From Chitinophaga sp. MM2321 (GTDB lineage Bacteria > Bacteroidota > Bacteroidia > Chitinophagales > Chitinophagaceae), in contig NZ_OZ035533.1 of assembly GCF_964033635.1 (NCBI RefSeq), positions 1,984,001-2,048,000 of the forward strand: DNA of 64,000 nucleotides. Reading direction: 5' to 3'. A model generated the notes under the pieces. The model did no database searches, was not told the origin of the DNA, and saw only the letters and a list, made by a program, of their open reading frames with translations. Of this stretch, positions 27,077 to 35,827 are shown one piece after another. Made by a program: the position numbers and the translations under genes. Within the stretch, counting starts at the first letter, position 1. Each line of letters begins with the position of its first letter.

Positions 27077-28369
27077 ATGCTTTTGCAAGTTTTCTGGACT
27101 TTTTTTTTAGTATTATTAAACGGTTTTTTTGTAGCGGCAGAGTTTGCCATCGTTAAAGTACGTTCCTCTCAAATCAACAGTAAAGGCGGCCTGACACAAA
27201 AAAGGGCTACTATAGCTGCTAAACATATAGTTGGTAACCTTGATGGATACCTGGCGGCTACACAGCTGGGTATTACCCTCGCTTCCCTGGGCCTTGGCTG
27301 GGTAGGTGAAACCGTTGTAACCCAACTGGTCCTGAATTCAATGGATAAGCTCGGATTAACAATCACTATTGCTACGGCACATGCCATTGCGGTTCCGGTG
27401 GCATTCCTGGTGATCACCGTTCTCCATATCGTTTTCGGAGAGCTGGCGCCAAAGTCAATGGCTATACGTAAACCTTTGCCTACCACACTCGCAGTTGCCT
27501 TACCGCTGCGTTTTTTCTTTGTCATCTTCCGTCCCTTCATCTGGATGCTGAACGGCCTGGCCAACAGTATCCTGCGCCTGATCGGCTTAACGCCGGTAGG
27601 AGAATCGGAAATCCACTCAGAAGAAGAACTGAAGCTTATCATCTCTGAAAGCCAGGAAGGTGGCGCCATTGAAGAAACAGAACGGGAGCTGATACAGAAT
27701 GTATTTGAATTTGATGACAGCCGCGTAAAAGAAATCCTGACCCATAGAAAAGATATTTCTGCCCTCGATATAACACTGCCCTTTGACCAGCTGGTTGATA
27801 AAGTGATTATAGATGGCTATTCCAGGTATCCCGTATACAACGGTTCACTGGATGAATTGAAAGGCGTGATCTATACCAAAGATCTCATGAAAGGCGTACA
27901 TGAAAAAGTACTCACCGACATTAATGATATCCTGAAACCGGTATTTTATGTGCCGGATAGTATGAAGATCAAGGACCTGCTCCGCACTTTCCAGGGACAG
28001 CGTCTGCAAATGGCCGTGGTGACCAACGAGTTTGGCGATACAGAAGGGATTGTGACCATGGAGGATATCCTGGAAGAACTGGTAGGAGATATCCAGGATG
28101 AACATGATCATGAATCGCCCATTGTTGAACAAAAAGATGATAACACCTTCCTGGTAGACGCGCACGAATACCTGGCAGATATCAACGAATTATTACCGGT
28201 TCCCCTCCCCGAAAGTGAACATTATGAGACACTTTCCGGTTTAATAAACTATATACACGGTAACATTCCCAAAGTAGGAGAAGTACTGCATATAGAAAAT
28301 TATGAAGTGCTGATTATCAAGATGTTCCGAAGCTCAGTTGAAAAAGCACGTTTAAAGCTGCTCCAATAA
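27077..28369 (+). CDS. Hemolysin/CNNM-CorC family membrane protein (DUF21, CBS pair, transporter-associated domain)
   Basis: A 430-residue protein. Residues 1-190 form the DUF21 domain with four helices, starting LLNGFFVAAEFAIVKVRSSQI. Two CBS domains follow (about 210-330) with the YSRYPVY and EFGDTEGIVTMEDILEELVGDI motifs. The last 80 residues are the CorC_HlyC domain (HEYLADINELL, PKVGEVLHIENYEVLI). The family covers Mg2+ or other cation exporters; the old name hemolysin is misleading. It is followed 12 bases later by the pirin gene and the two likely share an mRNA. Confidence 0.93.
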   Translation: MLLQVFWTFFLVLLNGFFVAAEFAIVKVRSSQINSKGGLTQKRATIAAKHIVGNLDGYLAATQLGITLASLGLGWVGETVVTQLVLNSMDKLGLTITIATAHAIAVPVAFLVITVLHIVFGELAPKSMAIRKPLPTTLAVALPLRFFFVIFRPFIWMLNGLANSILRLIGLTPVGESEIHSEEELKLIISESQEGGAIEETERELIQNVFEFDDSRVKEILTHRKDISALDITLPFDQLVDKVIIDGYSRYPVYNGSLDELKGVIYTKDLMKGVHEKVLTDINDILKPVFYVPDSMKIKDLLRTFQGQRLQMAVVTNEFGDTEGIVTMEDILEELVGDIQDEHDHESPIVEQKDDNTFLVDAHEYLADINELLPVPLPESEHYETLSGLINYIHGNIPKVGEVLHIENYEVLIIKMFRSSVEKARLKLLQ

Positions 28370-28381
28370 AAAATACCCTTT

Positions 28382-29242
28382 ATGGAGAAGAAGATCCTGC
28401 ACATCCTCGAAGGACGTGAAAAGCATATTACAGATACGGAAGTAGTACGGCAGTCGCTGCCAACGATGCAGTTCCGTTTTGCTAATCCGTTTATTGTGGT
28501 GCATCATATGCCGCCAAAATACCATGCACCGGGATCTCCGGAAGACAGGTTACATCCGCATCCGCACCGCGGCTTTGCACCCGTTACTTTCATGTTGCAG
28601 GGGCAGGGCTTTCACCGCGACAGTACCGGCAATGCCATGACTGTCTCCGCCGGTGATGTGCAATGGATGTTTGCCGGGAAAGGGATCCTGCATAGTGAAG
28701 GCCCCTCCGCTGAGTTTTTGCGTACCGGCGGTAACTACGAACTCTTACAACTCTGGTTCAACGTACCGGCTGCACATAAATGGGAAGATCCCTGGTATCA
28801 GTATATTACCGGTGCCGATATGCCGCTCGTAGCGATGGCAGACGGGATACATCTCAGTCTCATCAGCGGGGAGTATGACAACAGGGTTGGTCCCTTGCAG
28901 AATTTTACACCTATCACGGCTATCTGGGGAAGCATAACAGTAGATAAGTCGGTTACTTTAAAAGCAACGCCCGGTTACTGGACGCTGCTCTATGTAATTG
29001 ATGGCAGCATACTGGTAAACGGTACCACCGTAAAAGGGTATCACCTGGTTGTATTTGATAAGGAAGATGACCAGCCCGATATCCGGATTACGGCCCTCGA
29101 AAATACACGACTGCTCTATCTCAGCGCCGAACCGATCGACGAACCCGTTGCAGCAAAAGACAACTTTGTCATGAATACAGCTGCGGAAGTGGATCAGGCC
29201 ATCGCTGATTATAAAAATGGATTATTTGGGTCCCTGAAATAG
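28382..29242 (+). CDS. Pirin family bicupin protein
   Basis: A 286-residue protein of the pirin family. The metal-site motif HPHPHRGFAPVTFMLQG and the downstream GDVQWMFAGKGILHSE and ELLQLWFNVPA patterns are typical. Pirins bind Fe in a cupin pocket; some have quercetin dioxygenase activity. The C-terminal cupin has weaker metal residues. The gene is 12 bases after the CNNM gene. Its last codons and TAG stop lie inside the left end of the 59-bp inverted repeat, so the palindrome reaches into the coding sequence. Confidence 0.93.
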   Translation: MEKKILHILEGREKHITDTEVVRQSLPTMQFRFANPFIVVHHMPPKYHAPGSPEDRLHPHPHRGFAPVTFMLQGQGFHRDSTGNAMTVSAGDVQWMFAGKGILHSEGPSAEFLRTGGNYELLQLWFNVPAAHKWEDPWYQYITGADMPLVAMADGIHLSLISGEYDNRVGPLQNFTPITAIWGSITVDKSVTLKATPGYWTLLYVIDGSILVNGTTVKGYHLVVFDKEDDQPDIRITALENTRLLYLSAEPIDEPVAAKDNFVMNTAAEVDQAIADYKNGLFGSLK

Positions 29243-29376
29243 ACCAGGATTAAAAGAATTAAAAAGGATTTACAAGATTGAACCACGAGATAAAAACGGA
29301 AACATCTACCCGTATTATTATCTCGTGGTTCAATCTTGTAAATCCTTTTTAATTCTTTTAATCCTGGTCTATTTCA
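29235..29376. repeat. Perfect 59-bp inverted repeat between two stop codons (class A)
   Basis: Arms at 29235-29293 and 29318-29376 are perfectly complementary around a 24-nt loop. Both ends read TGAAATAGACCAGGATTA outward to inward, so both convergent genes end with the same codons for Leu-Lys-stop (TAG). The DNA can form a cruciform, or either mRNA a hairpin of 59 bp. There is no terminal target-site duplication. Confidence 0.97.
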
Positions 29377-29602
29377 ATGTATCTTTCCTCATTGTAGTAT
29401 CCTTCATCTTCCAATCTTTTTTCTTTCCATGTTTATGCATTTTAGACGTATCCCGTCCCATAGGAGGAAGTGTGTCCTGCTGGAAAGAAGCTAATTCATT
29501 ATTACTAACCGGTGCAGCCTGTAGCTGTCTGCCCGGTGTACCCTGAAAGAAAATGAATAAGACCAGTACGATCAATATTCCAAATGCCGGAAGGTTTTTC
29601 AT
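29369..29602 (-). CDS. Small secreted hypothetical protein
   Basis: A 77-residue protein from the ATG at 29602 (MKNLPAFGILIVLVLFIFFQG), with a signal or anchor helix in residues 1-21. The rest is Lys/Asp/Thr-rich without a known domain. It contains SFQQDT, also present in the lipoprotein on the other side of the intergenic region. Its stop codon lies inside the 59-bp palindrome. The upstream start at 29647 is less likely because the extra residues are not signal-like. Confidence 0.6.
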   Translation of the reverse strand: MKNLPAFGILIVLVLFIFFQGTPGRQLQAAPVSNNELASFQQDTLPPMGRDTSKMHKHGKKKDWKMKDTTMRKDTLK

Positions 29603-29897
29603 AATAAATAGTTTTAAATGTTCAGGGATTAACACGGCATATATCATGCGGTATTATTGACCCATGGCCGGGTGTGCTATAATACATTGACTGTATTTCA
29701 GTTAGTGAAAAAGGGCTTTTATATGCGTTGTCACACAGCATTTTAGGTTGTGGATTTTGGCCATCATTCAGTGGAAGTTGAGAGACAATGAAGCAACAAA
29801 ACGACCTTGTACACGGAATGGTATTAAGGCATTGCTTTTGTGACAGATCAGAGACTGAATCCACGCTTATTATTTAATTTATTTAAATCTATCATAG

Positions 29898-30527
29898 ATG
29901 AATTACAGGAACTACTTGTTTGCTGGTATTTTTATCGCAACCGGTTTGATGGCATGTAACAGCGGAAAGAAAAAGCAGGGGGATCAGGATACCGCAAAGG
30001 CTTCTGTACCGGTCCCGCATGAAGACAGGACCAGCTTTCAGCAGGATACCGTAATAGGTGATTTCCACATCACCGCCATTACACGGGGAGATGCTACTAT
30101 GCGCAATCTTATTATTGCTGTCAATGCTGTAAAGGATAGTACTGCAAAAGCAGATACGATTATGGACAGAGATATTAAAGGAAAGATGAAACACATTACC
30201 GTAGGGGATCTTGACCACGATAAAATGCCGGAACTCTATTGTTTTACAACTTCCTGCGGAACAGATGCATATGGCAAAGTATACGCGTATGTTATCAATA
30301 AAGAGGGGGCTATCCGTATCAATACCATGGAGCTGGATACCCTGGAGGAACCCGCTTACAAAGGCCGGGATTCATTCTATATAAAAGGGAATACACTTGT
30401 ACGCACTTTCCCCTTATTCCGCGAAGGACAGGCCAATGCAGTAACTTCCAACGACCGGAAAACAATCAGCTACGGGTTGCAGAAGAAAAACAATACGTAC
30501 GTGCTTACAAAAACGGACCAGGATTAA
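29898..30527 (+). CDS. Lipoprotein with PliI-like domain
   Basis: A 209-residue protein with a signal peptide and lipobox LMAC (Cys20), followed by a flexible Lys/Asp-rich linker. Residues 90-175 include VGDLDHDKMPELYCFTTSCGTDAYGKVYAYVIN, which resembles the PliI family of I-type lysozyme inhibitors. That suggests an envelope protein that protects against lysozymes; this is inference from pattern. The stop codon TAA is part of the first arm of the next inverted repeat. A region of 295 bp upstream holds nothing recognised. Confidence 0.65.
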   Translation: MNYRNYLFAGIFIATGLMACNSGKKKQGDQDTAKASVPVPHEDRTSFQQDTVIGDFHITAITRGDATMRNLIIAVNAVKDSTAKADTIMDRDIKGKMKHITVGDLDHDKMPELYCFTTSCGTDAYGKVYAYVINKEGAIRINTMELDTLEEPAYKGRDSFYIKGNTLVRTFPLFREGQANAVTSNDRKTISYGLQKKNNTYVLTKTDQD

Positions 30528-30655
30528 CAGGAATAAAAAAGATTTACCGGATGGGTGTAGAAGATTTGATCGAAGCGAATAATATCATATTCATCTGCTT
30601 CAATCAAATCTTCTACACCCATCCGGTAAATCCTATCAATCCTGGTAATCCTGGT
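30517..30655. repeat. Long inverted repeat between two stop codons (class A)
   Basis: The inner arms 30541-30570 and 30603-30632 form a perfect 30-bp stem, extended inward with one mismatch (GAAGC with GCTTC) and outward to ACCAGGATTA at both ends, with several mismatches and one indel between. The whole structure covers 30517-30655. The left end overlaps the lipoprotein stop TAA, the right end overlaps the hexosaminidase stop TAA. Confidence 0.92.
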
Positions 30656-32253
30656 TACTGGTGCGCTACAATTCCTTCCTTATGCCATCTGTCATAAAAA
30701 TAAGCGAGTGCTGTACGGAAATTACTAAAGTTTTTATTGGCAGGTAAGGTCCAGGCATCTTCTGCATAGGCGGCGAGGCGAGGATATACCATTCTGTTCA
30801 TGGCAGCTACATCGGGAATCCATTCACCCCACATCTGGCAGCCACTACCCAGTATTTTTGCATGATATTTAGGATCCAGTCCTTCGGGGATGGGATCAAA
30901 GCTATATGCTTTTTCCAGTGAAATGGACTTGTAATCATAATCGAGGTAGGTCATGGAATGATAGGAGTTAACCACATCGTATCCTTTGGAAACCGCGTCG
31001 GTAATCAGTTTCAGGTCGCCTTTCCAGAATTGTACAACGGTGCCTTGTGCCAGCTTTTCTTTGGCACCGTCTTTCATCTCATCATTGTATTCATGAAGTT
31101 TGGCGCCCATGATCTCATTCCATCCCATCATGCGACGGTTTTTACCAGCGAGGTAATTGGAAATATTATTCGTGAAGGCTATCTGTAAATCGGCCGGAGT
31201 AGCAAGGTTGTGTTGTTTCATATAAGCCTGTACGCCTGCATCTGCTTTCCACTGATCATATTTCACTTCATCACCGCCAATATGGATCACTTTGGAGGTG
31301 GGGAATAGGTCAATAACTTCCTGGAGTACATCCTGTAAAAAGGCCACCACTTTAGGATCACTGACATTGAAAACATCATATTGCACCCCGAATTTGGTGG
31401 GAACAGTAATAGGTTGTTTGTTGGTGCCAAGCCATGGGTACGCAGCAATAGCGGCGGCAGAATGGCCGGGCATTTCAATTTCAGGTACAATGGTGATATG
31501 TCTTTCGGCGGCGTAGGCAATAATATCTTTGATCTGCTCCTGTGTGTAGAAGCCTTCATGTGGTTTACCGTCGAAAGTAATAGCGCCTTTCCAGCTGCCT
31601 ATCTGGGTGGAGTCGCGGCGGCCACCTACTTTTGTGAGCAGGGGATATTTTTTGATCTCTATCCGCCAGCCCTGGTCTTCGGTCAGGTGCCACTGAAAGG
31701 TATTCATTTTCAACAGCGCCATTTCATCCAGCAACTGTTTTACCGCAGCAGCGCCTTTGAAGTAGCGGCCTTCATCCAGTAAAAAGGCTCTCCAGCCGAA
31801 GCGGGGTTTGTCTTTTATACTGACTGCATCAATCGTATAGGTATTACCGTTAGCCTTTACCAGCTGCCGGAGTGATTGGATACCATAAAAGATGCCGGTG
31901 GAAGTAGGAGCCGTGATGGTGATGCTGCCTGGTTGTACATTCAGCAGATAGCCTTCGGTTCCCAGTTCTTTTTTCAGCTTTTCATTGAGCGATAAGCGGA
32001 TAAAATTGCTTTTGGCGGAAGGCCGTAACGCCAGGTCAAGACCGGCAGCTTCCTGTAATGCCTGTTGCAGTTGTTGGGCCTCTTTGGTGCTTTTGCCTGC
32101 TACAATAGCGGTGGCGCCGGATAATGTAAAGGTCCCAGAAGCTGTTTTTACTTCGGAGGGTTGCGGTATAATGTTCACTGCCTGCAACCGGATTGTTGTT
32201 AGAGAGAGTAGCAGCAGTAGGCTGCCTGCCACAATGGATTGTAGTTTTAACAT
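30655..32253 (-). CDS. Secreted GH20 beta-N-acetylhexosaminidase
   Basis: A 532-residue protein with a signal peptide (MLKLQSIVAGSLLLLLSLTTIRLQA). The GH20b alpha/beta domain spans about 28-150; then the TIM barrel has WHLTEDQGWRIEI, the PEIEMPGHSAAA and the catalytic Asp328-Glu329 pair in VIHIGGDEV. The enzyme removes terminal GlcNAc or GalNAc from chitin fragments or glycoproteins by substrate-assisted catalysis. Length is normal for a GH20 without extra domains. It probably acts in the periplasm or outside the cell in glycan use. Last codons abut the class A palindrome. Confidence 0.95.
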   Translation of the reverse strand: MLKLQSIVAGSLLLLLSLTTIRLQAVNIIPQPSEVKTASGTFTLSGATAIVAGKSTKEAQQLQQALQEAAGLDLALRPSAKSNFIRLSLNEKLKKELGTEGYLLNVQPGSITITAPTSTGIFYGIQSLRQLVKANGNTYTIDAVSIKDKPRFGWRAFLLDEGRYFKGAAAVKQLLDEMALLKMNTFQWHLTEDQGWRIEIKKYPLLTKVGGRRDSTQIGSWKGAITFDGKPHEGFYTQEQIKDIIAYAAERHITIVPEIEMPGHSAAAIAAYPWLGTNKQPITVPTKFGVQYDVFNVSDPKVVAFLQDVLQEVIDLFPTSKVIHIGGDEVKYDQWKADAGVQAYMKQHNLATPADLQIAFTNNISNYLAGKNRRMMGWNEIMGAKLHEYNDEMKDGAKEKLAQGTVVQFWKGDLKLITDAVSKGYDVVNSYHSMTYLDYDYKSISLEKAYSFDPIPEGLDPKYHAKILGSGCQMWGEWIPDVAAMNRMVYPRLAAYAEDAWTLPANKNFSNFRTALAYFYDRWHKEGIVAHQ

Positions 32254-32322
32254 AAACGTATTTTAATTGTTCACTCGGATAAGTGTGATAAAGTACAAAT
32301 AAAATTCCGTGATTAATAATTG

Positions 32323-34959
32323 TTACACCAATACGGGTTTGTCCGGTGATATAGCCGTGTCCGTTGTAGTTTCCTGGTAAAGTACCGGCGGCGCTGTTTC
32401 TTCTGGTTTGTCCAGCTGCGGGAACAGGAGGATAATCCTCAACGCTGCCAACTGTTGCTTCCATTGTTCCCCGGTTGCAGTATCCAGGTATAGCGGATGA
32501 AGTATGCGCACCGTGGCATCTTCAGGTATGGTGATTTGTTCCTGCTGAAGACCGGTGAGACGACCGTTTTCCCTGCAAAGAAAACAAGTGATCAATTTAT
32601 CATGCCTGTCATAAATGGCCCACAACAAGCGGTTGGCACAAACAAACATGATGGGGTTGTGCAGGAAGCATTGCTGCCATTGCGCAGCCTTCCATTTCCT
32701 TTGCTCAACGAGATACTGTTCCAGCCGTAGTGATTGTAATTTCGCCACTTCCGCTACTTCTTTGCCAAGAGCTTTGAATGCATCTTTTATTGCGACAGGA
32801 GTTGCTGTGGGTATGGATTTCAACCTGCGGTCGTTGCTGTTGATAAAGGCCGGTTTGAAGTTGTTGTCAATATACACCCGGTAAATATCCCCTTTCACCG
32901 CAAACGATCTGGACAGATTTTTAAAGCCAAAGTCAGGCACAATGCGGTCACCCAGCTCATGGATGCTGATGCCCAGTTCTTCAGCGGCGTTTTCCAGGCC
33001 GGCTAACGCTGCCGCACCTACGCTGGATTTCCGGACGCGGTATTTCCGTGATAAAAATTCCACGGCACGCAGGGCATTATTGCTGCCATGGAGGACGAGG
33101 GCGGCCACGCCCTGTTCGGCTATTTTTAAACGTTTTTCAGCTATCCATTGACAGATACAGCTGTATAAATGGTCTGCCAGTTGTTCGTCTCCCACCAGTG
33201 CAGCCAATGCCAGCAGGTATTTCAGCCTGACATCACCGGCTTTGTCTGTATATAATTTCAGGAGATGTGCCGCAAAATCACCACTCCGGGATCTGTCGAT
33301 CAAACGTAGCAGGGGCCTGGCTTCCACGTCTGGCTGCATCGCTGTTATGCGCGACATGCGGTACAGCAGGAAACGCATCATATCGGGGGGGAGTGTGCTG
33401 TCGTCCTGTAAGAACAAAGGTGGCAGCGCGGCAACGTCCAGCCATGTTTCCAGTGGTTTTGAGAGCTTGCCTCTTTTCTTTGCAAAGGTTACCAGCTGTG
33501 CTGTGGTGACAGCATCATCGTCGCCGGTGATCGGGTCGCCGAGGGCATCCAGCATGAGGTCACGGGCGTCGTCATTGATTTCTTTATGCAGCGCCTGTTG
33601 CAGCAATGTTTTTGCTGCCGGTGTATGCAGTTTGCATAGGATTTGTACGGCGGTGAGCCGTTGATCGGCTTTGCGGTGCAGCAATAGCTCACCTGCTTTT
33701 TCCAGCGCCTGCGGATGATCTGCCAGTATAACGGCTACGAGGGTACGAACTGATTTTAGTTTGTGCAGGGTGAAGTCCCACAGCTGTTCCAGGTAAAGCG
33801 ACTGGTTTAATTGTGTGAGCAGCGGCAGTACCTGCCGGGCATCATAGTCATTTTCCAGTGCCTTTAAAAGTAGGGGTGCAGCCTGTTCCTGCAGCAGTTC
33901 CAGTATGGTATTAAATACATCCTGGTGGAGGTATTTTTTTTCTGTGAGATATTGATCCAGGTAATGAATAGCGGGGTTTTTATCCTGTAGCAGGAGTTCC
34001 TTTACCGCTATTACGTCCGGTGGAAGTAAGTCTGCACTGCCTTTCATGGCTGCCTGCTGTTGCCGGTAGGCGTGACCGGCCATGCTGCTGTAATATTCCC
34101 GGAGGTATGTATAGGCGGCATTTACCAGCAGTGTATTATATTTTTCCGGTTGATGACCAGCCAGCAGATAATAACCGGTGAGTTGTCCGGAATAATCAGG
34201 TAGTGCAGACAGGTGGCCGGTGGCTTTTTCAATGAGCGGCAGATACTTGTCTGCATTGGTTTGCAGCAATGTCCGTGATAATTCGTAGTTGACATAATCT
34301 TTGCCGGGTTGGAGGAGAATATTTTCCAGGTAGTCCATTTCCCGGTCCGGGTGGCCTTTGGAAAGGAGCCGGAAGAACAGGGAGTTCCAGCCTTTGTTTT
34401 TCCAGGTACGGAGATAGGCATCGACGATATTCCATTCCGCACTTTTGATCAGGTCCTGCAGAAATTTGCGCAGGGGGGTGAACTTCAGCGGTGCCAGGTC
34501 AAAGTTGTTGCCATCTCCGGAGTAGCTGATCAGGAAAGAGCCGATTTCCTCCGGTGTGCATCCCCGCTGTTGCAGGAAGCTGGTAAAATAGCTGAAACGC
34601 AGTACAATAGAGGAAGAGGTGCCGGGAGCATCCATGAGTGGTACCACATGCAACAGAAATGTTTCGCTGCAATGCTGCCAGGTTAGCGGTGGTGCTATGA
34701 GTTGTAGTACGAGACGGTCGTTATCCTCCCATTGATCGGGTAGGCGCAGCAATGAAATGAAAATGCTCATCAGTCGCGCCGCTTCCTCCTCCTGAAATTC
34801 GGGTACAGTGATTGTTCGTCCGGTAAGGAAATCTATTCCCGCCTGTACGTATACTTCGATGTTGTCATAGTCATAAAGCTGTTCCAGTTTCTCAACAAGA
34901 GGTAGTAAATGCTCTTTCGTGTACGGCATAAGGCTTAAATAGGCGCATTTTTTTATCAA
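32323..34959 (-). CDS. DUF4132 (MolR-like) HEAT-type protein
   Basis: An 878-residue cytoplasmic protein without signal peptide. Most of it is alpha-helical with HEAT-like repeats (e.g. LLHRKADQRLTAVQILCKLHTPAAKTLLQQAL). Residues from about 700 fit DUF4132: IPTATPVAIKDAFKALGKE, then RKWKAAQWQQCFLHNPIMFVCANRLLWAIYD and ILHPLYLDTATGEQW. The domain in E. coli MolR and other WGR-associated proteins has no proven function. After the usual FPQL segment only about 30 residues remain, so the C-terminus may be shorter than in relatives. The ATG at 34929 is an alternative start. Confidence 0.75.
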   Translation of the reverse strand: MIKKCAYLSLMPYTKEHLLPLVEKLEQLYDYDNIEVYVQAGIDFLTGRTITVPEFQEEEAARLMSIFISLLRLPDQWEDNDRLVLQLIAPPLTWQHCSETFLLHVVPLMDAPGTSSSIVLRFSYFTSFLQQRGCTPEEIGSFLISYSGDGNNFDLAPLKFTPLRKFLQDLIKSAEWNIVDAYLRTWKNKGWNSLFFRLLSKGHPDREMDYLENILLQPGKDYVNYELSRTLLQTNADKYLPLIEKATGHLSALPDYSGQLTGYYLLAGHQPEKYNTLLVNAAYTYLREYYSSMAGHAYRQQQAAMKGSADLLPPDVIAVKELLLQDKNPAIHYLDQYLTEKKYLHQDVFNTILELLQEQAAPLLLKALENDYDARQVLPLLTQLNQSLYLEQLWDFTLHKLKSVRTLVAVILADHPQALEKAGELLLHRKADQRLTAVQILCKLHTPAAKTLLQQALHKEINDDARDLMLDALGDPITGDDDAVTTAQLVTFAKKRGKLSKPLETWLDVAALPPLFLQDDSTLPPDMMRFLLYRMSRITAMQPDVEARPLLRLIDRSRSGDFAAHLLKLYTDKAGDVRLKYLLALAALVGDEQLADHLYSCICQWIAEKRLKIAEQGVAALVLHGSNNALRAVEFLSRKYRVRKSSVGAAALAGLENAAEELGISIHELGDRIVPDFGFKNLSRSFAVKGDIYRVYIDNNFKPAFINSNDRRLKSIPTATPVAIKDAFKALGKEVAEVAKLQSLRLEQYLVEQRKWKAAQWQQCFLHNPIMFVCANRLLWAIYDRHDKLITCFLCRENGRLTGLQQEQITIPEDATVRILHPLYLDTATGEQWKQQLAALRIILLFPQLDKPEETAPPVLYQETTTDTAISPDKPVLV

Positions 34960-34995
34960 TTCGCCACAAAGTAAAGGAATTGGCGTATAAAAATG

Positions 34996-35052
34996 TAGGG
35001 ATCTTGAGATTTTATTTGCATCATCTGCATAAATAAAATCTCAAAATCCCTA
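34996..35052. repeat. 22-bp inverted repeat upstream of the DUF4132 gene
   Basis: Arms 34996-35017 and 35031-35052 (TAGGGAT-TTGAGATTTTATTT) pair with one mismatch around a 13-nt loop. It sits between the end of the SufT-like gene (35081, minus) and the start of the DUF4132 gene (34959, minus). It has the same A/T-rich word style as the other long inverted repeats and may end the suf transcript. Confidence 0.85.
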
Positions 35053-35080
35053 TATCAAAAAATGCTAAAATATTTTCCGG

Positions 35081-35392
35081 TTACATGAAACCCAATTCCA
35101 GCCTGGCTTCCTCGCTCATCATTTCTTTTGTCCAGGGTGGATCGAAGGTGAGGTGTACGTCTACATCAGACACGCCTTCGATACTCTTCACTTTCTCATC
35201 CACTTCGCGGATAATGTCGCCGGCCACGGGGCAGCCTGGTGCGGTGAGGGTCATATCAATACCGATGCGGTTGTTTTCCTTTATTTTGATTTCGTAGACG
35301 AGTCCCAGCTCCCAGATATTCACCGGTATTTCCGGATCGTAAACGGTTTTCAGTACTTCTTCTATCTGTTCTCTTAACGTTGATTCGCTCAT
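35081..35392 (-). CDS. SUF-associated MIP18/DUF59 protein (SufT-like)
   Basis: A 103-residue protein of the DUF59/MIP18 family: YDPEIPVNIWELGLVYEI, LTAPGCPVAGDIIREVDEK and DVHLTFDPPWTKEMMSEEARLELG are typical. The Cys in APGCP is conserved. In other bacteria SufT helps Fe-S maturation or transfer. It is the last gene of the suf operon and overlaps sufE by four bases (ATGA), which fits coupling. Confidence 0.93.
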   Translation of the reverse strand: MSESTLREQIEEVLKTVYDPEIPVNIWELGLVYEIKIKENNRIGIDMTLTAPGCPVAGDIIREVDEKVKSIEGVSDVDVHLTFDPPWTKEMMSEEARLELGFM

Positions 35393-35823
35393 GACTGATT
35401 ATTTTTTGCCTGATAGGCTACCGCATAAAGTTTCATTTGTTTGAGCATGCTCAGCAACCCATTGGAACGGGTGGGAGAGAGGTGACTGCTCAAGCCGATA
35501 GCGTCGATAAAATAAATATCTGCTGTTGCAATTTCCCGGGGTGTATGTCCGGAAAGTACGTAGATCATCAGGCTTACCAGTCCTTTTGTAATAACGGCAT
35601 CGCTATCGCCGGTAAAAATCAGGTTGCCGTTTTCCAGCTCTGTATGCAGCCACACGCGTGACTGACAGCCTTTGATCAGGTTTTCCGGTGTTTTGTATTC
35701 TTCTGCGATGAGCGGCAATTCCTTGCCCAGCTGGATGATATATTCATATTTATCTTCCCAGTTCTCCATCACCGTAAAATCGGATATTATTTCTTCCTGT
35801 ATTTCGTTAATCGTCATATTCAC
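35389..35823 (-). CDS. sufE: Cysteine desulfuration protein SufE
   Basis: A 144-residue SufE. The sulfur-acceptor Cys53 is in NLIKGCQSRVWL, with the earlier ENWEDKYEYIIQLGKELP helix. SufE takes persulfide sulfur from SufS and passes it to the SufBC2D scaffold. It lies five bases after sufS and overlaps the SufT-like gene by four. Confidence 0.95.
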   Translation of the reverse strand: MNMTINEIQEEIISDFTVMENWEDKYEYIIQLGKELPLIAEEYKTPENLIKGCQSRVWLHTELENGNLIFTGDSDAVITKGLVSLMIYVLSGHTPREIATADIYFIDAIGLSSHLSPTRSNGLLSMLKQMKLYAVAYQAKNNQS

Positions 35824-35827
35824 CTGT

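Noticed and set aside
29235..29376. The palindrome as a MITE-type transposon
   Set aside because: No target-site duplication is seen at either end and the core is not shared with other copies.
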